Positions 8,224 through 15,340 of a DNA stretch of 34,273 bases are shown here, in pieces (position 1 is the stretch's first letter; each line of letters opens with the position of its first letter). The stretch comes from Streptomyces beijiangensis. Lineage in GTDB: Bacteria > Actinomycetota > Actinomycetes > Streptomycetales > Streptomycetaceae. Where the stretch lies: contig NZ_JAFLRJ010000061.1 of the NCBI RefSeq assembly GCF_017315755.1, forward strand, positions 1-34,273. Reading direction: 5' to 3'. The notes below the pieces were generated by a model. It was not told where the DNA came from, made no database searches, and saw only the letters and a list, made by a program, of their open reading frames with translations. The position numbers were made by a program, and so were the translations under genes.

Positions 8224-8468
8224 GCACCGAGAACCTGGCCTGGTTCAAGAGCAGCTACAGCAACAACGAGGGCGGCGAGTGCGTCGAAGTAGCCTACGCC
8301 TGGCGCAAGTCCAGCTACAGCAACAACGAGGGCGGCGCCTGCGTAGAGGTCGCCGCCCACCCCCAAGCCATCCACATCCGCGACTCCAAGATCCCCGACG
8401 GCCCCACCTTCACCGTCGCCCCGGCCGCCTGGTCCGCGTTCGTGACGCTAGCCGAGGCGGCCGGGTGA
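8220..8468 (+). CDS. DUF397 protein with internal tandem duplication
   Basis: 82 aa from a GTG overlapping the XRE stop. It carries the DUF397 signature twice: AWFKSSYSNNEGGECVEVAY then AWRKSSYSNNEGGACVEVAA, followed by one copy of the C-terminal part (IHIRDSKIPDGPTFTVAPAAWSAFV). DUF397 proteins are partners of DUF5753-type XRE regulators and usually have a single KSSYS...CVEVA unit, so this one is extended by one repeat of 20 residues. It ends 15 nt from the convergent toxin gene. Confidence 0.92.
   Translation: MSTENLAWFKSSYSNNEGGECVEVAYAWRKSSYSNNEGGACVEVAAHPQAIHIRDSKIPDGPTFTVAPAAWSAFVTLAEAAG
8238..8357 (+). repeat. 60-bp tandem duplication inside the DUF397 gene
   Basis: Two adjacent 60-nt units (8238-8297 and 8298-8357) encode the same 20-residue motif with only a few base changes, mostly at synonymous positions. 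The phase is exact, so the reading frame is kept. Confidence 0.85.
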
Positions 8469-8483
8469 CGGCTCAGGGCTGAG

Positions 8484-8870
8484 TCAGGCAGAGATCCGCC
8501 AGGATTCGATGGTCCGGGCGACATCTCGCAGCCCGATCTCCTGCGCACGGACCTGCCCGGTGAGGGCGTGGACATCCGCAGGTTTGACGGCGAGGGGCCG
8601 CTCGGAACTGATCATGTACATCTCTGCGCAGGACCACCCGATGACCATGTTGAAGTCGGAGAAGGGGCGCAGGAGCAGCGCAGTGTGCAGGAAAGTCGCT
8701 GCGCGTACGGATGGCTCCTCGTAGTACAGGACGCCGTTCTCGCGCTCGAACATGTGCCGGTCGGCCATGTACCCAAGGGCGCCCCAGTCGTCGATGGGGA
8801 CATTGAGTGGTGCGACGCTGGCCTGGACGTGGAGCACCCAGCCGACGTCGACGCGGATGATCGGGCTCAA
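8484..8870 (-). CDS. Fic/Doc-like toxin component, degenerate catalytic motif
   Basis: 128 aa from a TTG start overlapping the antitoxin stop (TTGA). The C-terminal half has the helix pair of Fic/Doc proteins, but the AMP/phosphate-transfer loop, normally HPFxDGNGR or HPLxDGNKR, reads RPFSDFNMVIGW. The catalytic His is Arg, the first Gly is Phe, and only the Asp and Asn remain. Streptomyces genomes hold a group of such short proteins annotated as Fic-family toxin components (recalled). Coupling to a small helical antitoxin supports a toxin-antitoxin role, but enzymatic activity is doubtful from the motif. Confidence 0.68.
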   Translation of the reverse strand: MSPIIRVDVGWVLHVQASVAPLNVPIDDWGALGYMADRHMFERENGVLYYEEPSVRAATFLHTALLLRPFSDFNMVIGWSCAEMYMISSERPLAVKPADVHALTGQVRAQEIGLRDVARTIESWRISA

Positions 8871-9073
8871 CGCTGCCCCTCTGGGAATCTGGCCATGGCA
8901 TCGGTCAGCATCCGGCGGGCGATGGCGGCTGCGCCTTCGACGAATGCCAGCCGGTCGGCCTCGTCCACGAGCACGTCATGGGCGTGGGCCCGCATCGACT
9001 TGTTCGCAGACGCGGCCCTGGCCTTGATGCGATCGAGCTCTTCGACGGTGAATTCGATGTTGATTGCTGGCAT
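8867..9073 (-). CDS. Antitoxin, ribbon-helix-helix-like
   Basis: 68 aa. It begins MPAINIEFTVEELDRIKARA, a short beta strand followed by a helix as in ribbon-helix-helix DNA-binding antitoxins, then a helical C-terminus (HDVLVDEADRLAFVEGAAA) suited to toxin binding. An in-frame extension to 9187 exists, but the ATG at 9073 is the better start: the family begins here, and TACCGT lies 7 nt upstream, giving a leaderless promoter. An iterated operator starts at the start codon (9073-9110), so autoregulation is likely. The toxin follows with a 4-nt overlap. Confidence 0.7.
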   Translation of the reverse strand: MPAINIEFTVEELDRIKARAASANKSMRAHAHDVLVDEADRLAFVEGAAAIARRMLTDAMARFPEGQR

Positions 9074-9110
9074 ACCAGCAACGGTACCGCGACTGGTACC
9101 ACTACTGGTA
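9073..9110. promoter_or_regulatory. Iterated TACC-N6-GGTA operator of the toxin-antitoxin pair
   Basis: TACC (9073-9076), GGTACC (9083-9088), GGTACC (9095-9100) and GGTA (9107-9110) are spaced by exactly 6 nt, so each GGTACC is shared by two palindromes and the period is 12 bp. Three successive TACC-N6-GGTA palindromes result. The antitoxin's TACCGT -10 lies within the array. Such arrays are typical of ribbon-helix-helix antitoxins that bind cooperatively and repress themselves. Confidence 0.72.
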
Positions 9111-9273
9111 GGGGTTGCCTTCGCCCCCTCTGCCCCGGCCTCCGCATTGCGGCGGCGCTTGAGTTTGTTCCGCGTTATGGCGTTCATCCGACCCTTCCGG
9201 TCTCGTAATCCTGATGGCGTAACGAGAGGGCCGGTGGACGGGTGTGCCCGGAGGCAGCGCAGGGCCTCCACAG

Positions 9274-10500
9274 TCAGGATTTGTGGAGGTCTCCCGGTAG
9301 CTCCACCTGCACCGTGAGCCCGCCGCCCGGGTTCGACCGTGCGGTGACCGTGCCGTGGTGGGCCGTGGCGATCGAGCGGACGATCGCCAGGCCGAGGCCG
9401 TGGCCCGAGCGGTCGCTGGCGATGCGGGGGCGGGACCGGTAGAAGGGTTCGAAGAGGCGGTCCACCTCTGCCGCTTCGAGGTGCGGGCCGGTGTTTTCCA
9501 CCTCCACTACCACCCCCTTCTCCCGGTAGACGGTCAGGTGGACGCGGCCCGCTTCGGCGACATTGTGGGTGAGGGCGTTGTCGAGGAGATTGGCGACCAA
9601 CTGCCTTAGCAGCGTGGCATTTCCGGTGACTTCGCAGTCGAGTTCCGTATCCACGTCGATACGGATGCCGCGCTCGGCCGCCTGCGTGGTGCGTTCGGCG
9701 GCGGCCAGTTCCGCGAGTTCGGCGAGGTCCACCGGCGTCGAGTCGAGGGGGACATGGTCCGCACCCGCCAGATCGAGCAGGGCCTGCACGACGCTGATGT
9801 TGCGCTCGTTGGTCTCGCGCAGCATCGGGGCGATCTCGGCGAACTCCTCGCCTGTGGGATCGTCGGCCGCGACCTGGAGCAGAGCCCGGGTGGTGGCCAG
9901 CGGGGTGAGCAGTTCGTGCGAGGCGTTGGCGGCGAACCGCTGGTGCGCGGCGAAGGACTCCTCCAGGCGGGCCAGCATCGTGTCGATGGTGTCGGCCAGC
10001 TGTTTGAGCTCGTCCTCGGGGCCCTGGGCGCCGATGCGTTCCGTCAGGTTGCCGTCGGCCGCCTTCACCGCGGCCTCGCTGATGCTGTGCAGGGGTGCGA
10101 GCAGGCGTCTGGAGAGGAGCCAGCCGGCGCCGAGGCCGACCGTCATCACCAGGAGCACCCCGCCGATGGACACCAGCAGGACCGTGTTCCAGACGTCCTC
10201 CTTGCTGGAGATGCCGCCGACCGGGGTCGCGGCCTTGACGCCCGGCAACAGCGTCGGGCCGGGGCCGGCTGTGGGGGGCGGCGTGGTGGCCGCAGTTGTC
10301 GGGGCCGGAACCGTCGGGGCCGGGGACGCGGGCTGGTAGGAGCCGTCGGGGACGACCACGGTGTCACTGAAGTCGTACGTCGGCAGGAAGCGCATCCCGA
10401 CGTAGATGATCGTCACCATCAGCGCGCCGCACACCCCGAGGGCGGCTCCGAACCCGAGGAAGAGCCGGCTGTGGATGCTCAGCGTCCGCTGCCGCGTCAC
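9274..10500 (-). CDS. Two-component sensor histidine kinase
   Basis: 408 aa from a GTG that overlaps the response-regulator stop by 4 nt. Order: cytoplasmic start, TM1 (about residues 13-33), an extracytoplasmic stretch rich in Pro and Thr (about 40-85, many PAPT/TTPPP blocks), TM2 (about 100-125), a HAMP linker, the H-box (NASHELLTPLATTRA), the N-box (NLLDNALTHN) and the G-box (GHGLGLAIVRSIA). It autophosphorylates on the H-box His and passes phosphate to the regulator at 10497-11159. The low-complexity sensor loop has no folded domain I recognise. The divergent ABC exporter is the probable target and may itself take part in sensing, as in antibiotic- or envelope-stress modules. Confidence 0.93.
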   Translation of the reverse strand: MTRQRTLSIHSRLFLGFGAALGVCGALMVTIIYVGMRFLPTYDFSDTVVVPDGSYQPASPAPTVPAPTTAATTPPPTAGPGPTLLPGVKAATPVGGISSKEDVWNTVLLVSIGGVLLVMTVGLGAGWLLSRRLLAPLHSISEAAVKAADGNLTERIGAQGPEDELKQLADTIDTMLARLEESFAAHQRFAANASHELLTPLATTRALLQVAADDPTGEEFAEIAPMLRETNERNISVVQALLDLAGADHVPLDSTPVDLAELAELAAAERTTQAAERGIRIDVDTELDCEVTGNATLLRQLVANLLDNALTHNVAEAGRVHLTVYREKGVVVEVENTGPHLEAAEVDRLFEPFYRSRPRIASDRSGHGLGLAIVRSIATAHHGTVTARSNPGGGLTVQVELPGDLHKS

Positions 10501-11159
10501 TCGGACCCCAGGTAGTAGCCCGCGCTGATGGCGGTGTGGACCAGCTGGGGTTCGCCGAGCTTCTTGCGCAGGGTGTGCACGACGAGGCGTACCGCGTTGG
10601 TGAGGGGATCGGCATGCGCGTCCCAGGCCTTGTCCAGGAGGTATTCGGCGCTGAGCACCCCGCCGTCGGCGCGCATCAGGAGTTCCAGTACGGCGAGTTC
10701 CTTGGGGGTGAGTCGGACCTCGGCGCCCGCCCGGGTGACCCGGCGGCGGTGGGTGTCGAAGGTGACGTCGTCGAAGGTGAGGACCGGGGAGTGGGCCATG
10801 GGGCTGCGGCGGTACAGCGCCCGCAGCCGGGCGACCAGTTCGGGGAAGTCGAACGGTTTGGGCAGGTAGTCGTCGGCGCCCAGGCCCAGCCCTTCGACCT
10901 TGTCGCCGAGTCGTCCTGCGGCGGTCAGCATGAGGATGCGGCAGCCGAGATCCATGGCGACGATCCGGCGGCACACCTCGTCGCCGTGCACACCGGGCAG
11001 ATCGCGGTCGAGGATCACCGCGTCGTAGTCGTAGACGGTCACCCGCTCAAGGGCCGTCGCCCCGTCGTGCACCACGTCGGCCGCGATGGCCTCCCGGCGC
11101 AGTCCGATCTGCAGGACCCGCGCCATGTACGGCTCGTCCTCGACCACCAGCACACGCAC
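10497..11159 (-). CDS. OmpR-family response regulator
   Basis: 220 aa. The receiver domain has VLVVEDEP (acidic pair), the phospho-acceptor region DAVILDRDLPG and the switch Lys in LPKPFDF. The winged-helix DNA-binding domain follows (LTFDDVTFDTHRRRV onward, LTPKELAVLELLM, NAVRLVVHTLRKKLG). An ATG at 11186 is in frame, but AAGGAAGG ends 9 nt before a GTG at 11159, and that GTG gives the standard start of the family (MRVLVVEDEP), so I prefer it. It is coupled to the sensor kinase downstream and divergent from the ABC transporter. Confidence 0.93.
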   Translation of the reverse strand: MRVLVVEDEPYMARVLQIGLRREAIAADVVHDGATALERVTVYDYDAVILDRDLPGVHGDEVCRRIVAMDLGCRILMLTAAGRLGDKVEGLGLGADDYLPKPFDFPELVARLRALYRRSPMAHSPVLTFDDVTFDTHRRRVTRAGAEVRLTPKELAVLELLMRADGGVLSAEYLLDKAWDAHADPLTNAVRLVVHTLRKKLGEPQLVHTAISAGYYLGSE

Positions 11160-11328
11160 GCGCGCCAGCCTTCCTTTGTATTTCATTAATTCACCGGGGT
11201 ATTCCCGGTACGGCTCCGCCCCTCTCGGGCGCCTTCCGACTCCGTCTTATCAAACGCCGTCTTTGAACCGTGTATGAGAAGCCCGCTGCGGCCGCCGTTC
11301 GCAAATATCTCTCAAACGCCCGCCTTCC

Positions 11329-11334
11329 TACGGT
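11329..11334 (+). promoter_or_regulatory. Putative leaderless -10 (TACGGT) of the ABC permease
   Basis: TACGGT is separated from the ATG at 11342 by exactly 7 nt and no ribosome binding site is seen. The intergenic region holds a 9-bp direct repeat, TCAAACGCC, at 11250-11258 and 11312-11320, which could be part of a response-regulator site. Confidence 0.42.
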
Positions 11335-11341
11335 GATGAAC

Positions 11342-12781
11342 ATGAATTTGTTCAAGCGAGCCTGGTGGCGGCTACGAGGCCATCTCGGCAAAACGGTAAT
11401 GCTGGTCGGCCTGTTCTTCGTCATCTGCACCCTGGTCCTGTCCGGGTTCCTGATCCAGTCGGCCGCCGCGCGGGCGGCGGACTCGGCCAAGAACAGCGTG
11501 GGCGTCGTGGCCACGATGCAGCTGGACCTGAACGCCCTGATCAACGCGGGGAAGATGGACAAGCCGAAGGGGCAGCAGGGCGGCATGATCGGCGCGGAAG
11601 GCGATCTGCACCGCAGCCTGGTGGACAAGATCTGCAAGTCGTCGGTCGTGGCGCAGTGCAACTACACGAAGGACGGGGTCGCGGCCCCCACGGACCAGGT
11701 CAAGCTCCACCAGCCGGTGCCCGCGCCGGCCGGCCAGGACTCCGGCGGCGTGGACTTCTTCAAGGCGGACGGCATCCGCGACCTGAACTCGGTCAAGGAC
11801 TTCCGTAACGGCGACTCGAAGCTCGTCTCCGGCTCCGGGATCAAACCGGATAGCGCCAGCGACATGGTCGTCATCGAGGAGCGGGTGGCCAGGGACAACC
11901 ACCTCAAGGTCGGCGACAAGATCAAGCTCAATGCCAACATCCAGAATCCCGACGGACGGCTGAGCACCAAGGAAACGGACTTCACCGTCGGCGGCATCTA
12001 CAAGAGCGGCACCGCGGACCCCGGCTCGTACATTCCGCCGATGTCGGCGCCCTCGAACCAGATCTACGTCACCCCGGACGGCGCGACCCGCCTGGACGGA
12101 AAGAAAGTGGGCGCCGACGGCGGGGTCCTCAAGGAGGCCACCTTCACCCTGCGCAATCCGAACGACCTGGACCGGCTGAAGAAGGACGCGAAGGCGGCCG
12201 GTGCCGACCTCAAGATCTTCCCGCTGAGCGTCAACGACAAGCAGTACAAGACGCTGGTCGGCCCGATCAACAAGACGGCCGACTTCGCCTCCCTCACGGT
12301 CTGGCTGGTCGCGGTCGCGGGCACCGTCATCCTCGCCCTGGTCATCGCCTCCAACATGCGCGAACGCCGCAAGGAGCTCGGCATCCTGCTCTCCCTCGGC
12401 GAGAAGAAGCCCAAGCTGCTCGGCCAGCACCTGGTGGAGGTGGTCGTCTGCGCGGTCCTGGCGATCGGATTCGCCGCCGCGGGAAGCCAGTTCCTGTCCC
12501 AGGCCATCGGCGACCAGCTGCTTTCCGGGCAGGTCTCCTCCGCCAACGACGCGGCGGCGGACGAGGGCAACAAGCCCGACCCCTCCGACCCCACCGGCGG
12601 TGCCAACAAGCAGGACGCCCCGGACGTCGAGCCCATCGACTCGATGGACGTACGGCTCGGCGCGGGCGATATCGCCAAGGTCGGCGCCACAGGACTCGGC
12701 ATCGCCGCCCTGGCCACGATCGTCCCTGGCATACGCATCCTCCGCCTCAATCCGCGCGACATCCTCACGAAGGGCGAGTGA
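11342..12781 (+). CDS. FtsX/MacB-type ABC transporter permease
   Basis: 479 aa from the ATG at 11342; an ATG at 11336 is also possible. One N-terminal TM helix (KTVMLVGLFFVICTLVLSGF) is followed by an external domain of about 280 residues and three more TM helices (SLTVWLVAVAGTVILALVIA; VVVCAVLAIGFAAAGSQF; VGATGLGIAALATIVPGI). This is the MacB/FtsX fold, which works by mechanical transmission rather than classical import. It has one FtsX unit of four TMs, so it probably dimerises. A loop before the last helix is rich in Asp, Pro and Gly. The ATPase starts 1 nt after its stop. Confidence 0.92.
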   Translation: MNLFKRAWWRLRGHLGKTVMLVGLFFVICTLVLSGFLIQSAAARAADSAKNSVGVVATMQLDLNALINAGKMDKPKGQQGGMIGAEGDLHRSLVDKICKSSVVAQCNYTKDGVAAPTDQVKLHQPVPAPAGQDSGGVDFFKADGIRDLNSVKDFRNGDSKLVSGSGIKPDSASDMVVIEERVARDNHLKVGDKIKLNANIQNPDGRLSTKETDFTVGGIYKSGTADPGSYIPPMSAPSNQIYVTPDGATRLDGKKVGADGGVLKEATFTLRNPNDLDRLKKDAKAAGADLKIFPLSVNDKQYKTLVGPINKTADFASLTVWLVAVAGTVILALVIASNMRERRKELGILLSLGEKKPKLLGQHLVEVVVCAVLAIGFAAAGSQFLSQAIGDQLLSGQVSSANDAAADEGNKPDPSDPTGGANKQDAPDVEPIDSMDVRLGAGDIAKVGATGLGIAALATIVPGIRILRLNPRDILTKGE

Positions 12782-12782
12782 C

Positions 12783-13481
12783 GTGACCAGCCCCAGTTCC
12801 AGCCCCAGTTCCACCCCCATTCTCGAACTCGCCGACCTGAGCCGCGTCTACCAGTCCGGCAGCAGCCGCCGCACGGTGCTCAAGGACGTCAACTACTCCT
12901 TCGAAGGGGGCAGGATGTACTCCGTCATCGGCCCCTCGGGCAGCGGCAAGACCACCCTCCTCTCGCTCGCCAGCGGTCTGGACTCGCCCACCAGGGGCAG
13001 TGTCCGCTTCCGGAGCGAGGACGTGGCGGAGATGGGCCTCGGCCGGTACCGCAACCGTCATGTGGCCACGGTCTTCCAGTCGTTGAACCTGCTCACGTAT
13101 ATGACGGCCGTCCAGAACATCACCTCCGCGATGGAGATCACCGGGGTGAAGGGCGTCCACAAGAAGCAGCGCGCCGTGGAACTCCTGGGCCTGCTCGGTG
13201 TGGACGAGGCCGATCAGCACCGCAAGACGCTGGAGCTCTCCGGCGGTCAGCAGCAGCGGGTCGCCATCGCCCGCGCCCTGGCCTGCGAGGTGGACATCCT
13301 CTTCGCCGACGAACCCACCGGCAGCCTCGACCAGGACACCGCGGACGGGATCATCGAGGTGTTCCGCAAGCTGGCGCACGACGACGGCAAGTGCGTGATC
13401 CTGGTGACCCACTCGCGGGAGGTCGCGGACGCCTCGGACGAAGTCGTACGCCTCAAGCGGGGCAAGCTCATGACGATCTAG
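12783..13481 (+). CDS. ABC transporter ATP-binding protein (MacB/LolD type)
   Basis: 232 aa from a GTG. After a Ser/Pro-rich start come Walker A GPSGSGKTT, the Q-loop in VFQSLNLLTYMT, the signature LSGGQQQRVAIARAL, Walker B ILFADEPTGSLD and the H-loop VTHSRE. It powers the permease encoded just before it; the pair matches exporters for peptides, lipids or antibiotics controlled by neighbouring two-component systems. The two genes are separated by a single base, so they are co-translated. Confidence 0.95.
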   Translation: MTSPSSSPSSTPILELADLSRVYQSGSSRRTVLKDVNYSFEGGRMYSVIGPSGSGKTTLLSLASGLDSPTRGSVRFRSEDVAEMGLGRYRNRHVATVFQSLNLLTYMTAVQNITSAMEITGVKGVHKKQRAVELLGLLGVDEADQHRKTLELSGGQQQRVAIARALACEVDILFADEPTGSLDQDTADGIIEVFRKLAHDDGKCVILVTHSREVADASDEVVRLKRGKLMTI

Positions 13482-13575
13482 GACCGCCAGAGCTGCTGGG
13501 ACCGCCAGAGCCGCCGGAGCCGCTGGGACCCCGGCACGACCGTGCCCGAGGAGCCCGCGTCCGTCCCGCGCGGAC
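13482..13575. terminator. Intergenic region between convergent genes, weak hairpin
   Basis: GGCACG-AC-CGTGCC at 13533-13546 forms a 6-bp stem. Just before it lies an imperfect direct repeat (GGACCGCCAGAGC copies near 13481 and 13499). It probably ends transcription of the ABC genes; no gene is seen here. Confidence 0.35.
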
Positions 13576-14619
13576 TCAGGGACGGGCGCCCGGCTTGTCG
13601 ACGACTCCCCAGGCGTTGCGAACGGAAGTCATCGTGAGGCTGTCCTGATCGACATTTTTCATGAGCTTTCCGTCCTTGTCCCTGGGCGGTGCCGCGTGAC
13701 TGGTCTCGCCGAGATACGTGAACGTCTCCGGGTCGAAGAACAACTCCTGCTTGCCCAGGCAACCCGAGGCGCTCGGCTTGGTGTAGTTCACTGCCACCCC
13801 GATGGCCGGGCGGCCCAGCGGGTCCTTGACGCCCTTCTCCACCCGGGCGCCGGAGACCTTGGCGAGTGCGCGGAACAGGCCTGCCTGGACGTTGGGCGGG
13901 ATCAGGACCGACCGGTAGAGGACGTCGATCTCACGCCAGTCGCGCTCCGCCGTGGTCTCGCCCTTGATGTCACCGATGGCGTGCTTCTTCCGGATGCTCT
14001 GCATCATCCGGTCGGGGTCGCTCGGCAGCGGTGCGAGGAAGCGGTAGAACTGTCGCTGGGAGCGGTCGTCGTACCCCTCCTTCTTCCACTTCTTCTCCTG
14101 GTTGGGGAAGTATTCGATCTGGAGTTTGTCGGGGTCGAAGTCCGGGTTGTAGCCGGCCGTGGGCATGCCGGGGAGGTGGGCTGCGCCGGTGCCGTCCCAG
14201 CGCGTCCACTCCTCGGAGCTCTGGGGCTTGCCCTGTACGAAGCCCGTGCTCTTCACGTAGACCCACTGCTTCGGTCCGGGCTCCGTCGTGCGGGTCTTCT
14301 CCACGGTCGCCGCCGCGAGTTCGAGGGTGTCGGCCGATGCCTGGGCGGACAGGAGTTGAGGTCCGGAGACGTGCTGTACGCCGTGTGCGGCGGAGCTGTT
14401 GTCGTCGTCGGGGAGGGTCACGACGATCGCACCGGCCACGGCAAAGGCCGCGACCGCTGCGGCAGACATCAGGACCGCCCTGCGCCGGAAGGGTGCCGTA
14501 CGCACTGCGGTTCGTCGCCGCAACTCCTCGGTGAGCCGGTCCCGTTGCGGCGCGAGCCACGCACTGTCGGGCAGCGGAACGTCGGAGCGCATGGCGCGTG
14601 TCTCGTCCAGCTCGTTCAT
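13576..14619 (-). CDS. Membrane-anchored CU044_5270-type partner of ECF sigma factor
   Basis: 347 aa. A cytoplasmic N-terminus of about 47 residues rich in Arg and Glu (DRLTEELRRRTAVRTAPFRRR) precedes one TM helix (about 48-70, AVLMSAAAVAAFAVAGAIVV) and a large external domain. The family is regularly encoded directly after an ECF sigma factor in actinobacteria and is thought to act as its anti-sigma or sensor subunit; the mechanism is not established. It overlaps the sigma-factor stop by 4 nt (ATGA), which supports joint function. Confidence 0.8.
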   Translation of the reverse strand: MNELDETRAMRSDVPLPDSAWLAPQRDRLTEELRRRTAVRTAPFRRRAVLMSAAAVAAFAVAGAIVVTLPDDDNSSAAHGVQHVSGPQLLSAQASADTLELAAATVEKTRTTEPGPKQWVYVKSTGFVQGKPQSSEEWTRWDGTGAAHLPGMPTAGYNPDFDPDKLQIEYFPNQEKKWKKEGYDDRSQRQFYRFLAPLPSDPDRMMQSIRKKHAIGDIKGETTAERDWREIDVLYRSVLIPPNVQAGLFRALAKVSGARVEKGVKDPLGRPAIGVAVNYTKPSASGCLGKQELFFDPETFTYLGETSHAAPPRDKDGKLMKNVDQDSLTMTSVRNAWGVVDKPGARP

Positions 14620-15218
14620 ACGAGGTCACCCTCCGGTGCGTGCGGTTCAAACGATTCTGTGAAGTGCGGCTGCGGGCCCGCCGCGGCGCGCAGCTTCTTG
14701 CGGGCGCGGTTGAGGCGGGACCGTACGGTGCCCACGGGGATGTCCAGTGCGGCGGCGATCTCCTGGTAGGTGAGGTCGGCCCAGGCCAGGAGCAGGAGTG
14801 TGTGCCGGTCGTCCTCCGACAGCTTGGCCAGCGCTCCGGCCAGGGGGCGGACGGCGGCCTGCGCGGCGACACGGTCGTCGGCGGAGTCGGTCCAGCTCTC
14901 GGCCACCGGGTCGCGGCCCGTGCGGGCGAGGATCTTCAGCGCCTTGACCTCCTCGCGGCGGTGCCGGCCGATGAGTTTGGCCGTGATGCCGAACAGCCAC
15001 GGGCGTACGCCGGCCCGCTCGCTGTCGTACCTGGCCCGTATCCGGAAGGCGGTCAGAAAGGTCTCGGCAGTGACGTCGTCGGCCGCGTCCCTGCCAAGAC
15101 GCCGGGCTACGTACTGGTGGATGGCGGGCGCATGCCGGTCGAAGAGCGCCGCGAAGCGCTCCGGTTCGTGGAGCGACGCCGCGAGCAGGGCGGCGTCCTC
15201 GGCGAGCGGTTCAGTCAT
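14616..15218 (-). CDS. ECF-family RNA polymerase sigma factor
   Basis: 200 aa. Sigma region 2 (FAALFDRHAPAIHQYVARRL, then DDVTAETFLTAFRIRARYD and RPWLFGITAKLIGRHRR) and region 4 (LSEDDRHTLLLLAWADLTYQEIAAALDIPVGTVRSRLNRARKKL) are clear, with an alanine-rich linker between. It directs polymerase to a specific promoter set, probably held inactive by the membrane protein that follows. I use the ATG at 15218; an in-frame GTG at 15263 is possible. Neither has a strong ribosome binding site. Confidence 0.92.
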   Translation of the reverse strand: MTEPLAEDAALLAASLHEPERFAALFDRHAPAIHQYVARRLGRDAADDVTAETFLTAFRIRARYDSERAGVRPWLFGITAKLIGRHRREEVKALKILARTGRDPVAESWTDSADDRVAAQAAVRPLAGALAKLSEDDRHTLLLLAWADLTYQEIAAALDIPVGTVRSRLNRARKKLRAAAGPQPHFTESFEPHAPEGDLV

Positions 15219-15340
15219 GGACGGTCCGTGGGGTCGGAGGGAAGGGAGAGCAAACGCGTTCACCCTCTACTTGCCGACCGGGCGGGAAAGGGTTCACGGC
15301 CCGAGCCGCTGGACGGCGGCGGGCGCGGAACCCGGCCCGC

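Noticed and set aside
8238..8357. CRISPR-like repeat
   Set aside because: Only two adjacent coding repeats without spacers; it is an in-frame duplication. I saw no CRISPR array in the window.
9074..9187. N-terminal extension of the antitoxin
   Set aside because: The family begins at MPAINIEF, and the extension would be encoded by the operator array; ATG at 9073 with TACCGT-N7 fits better.
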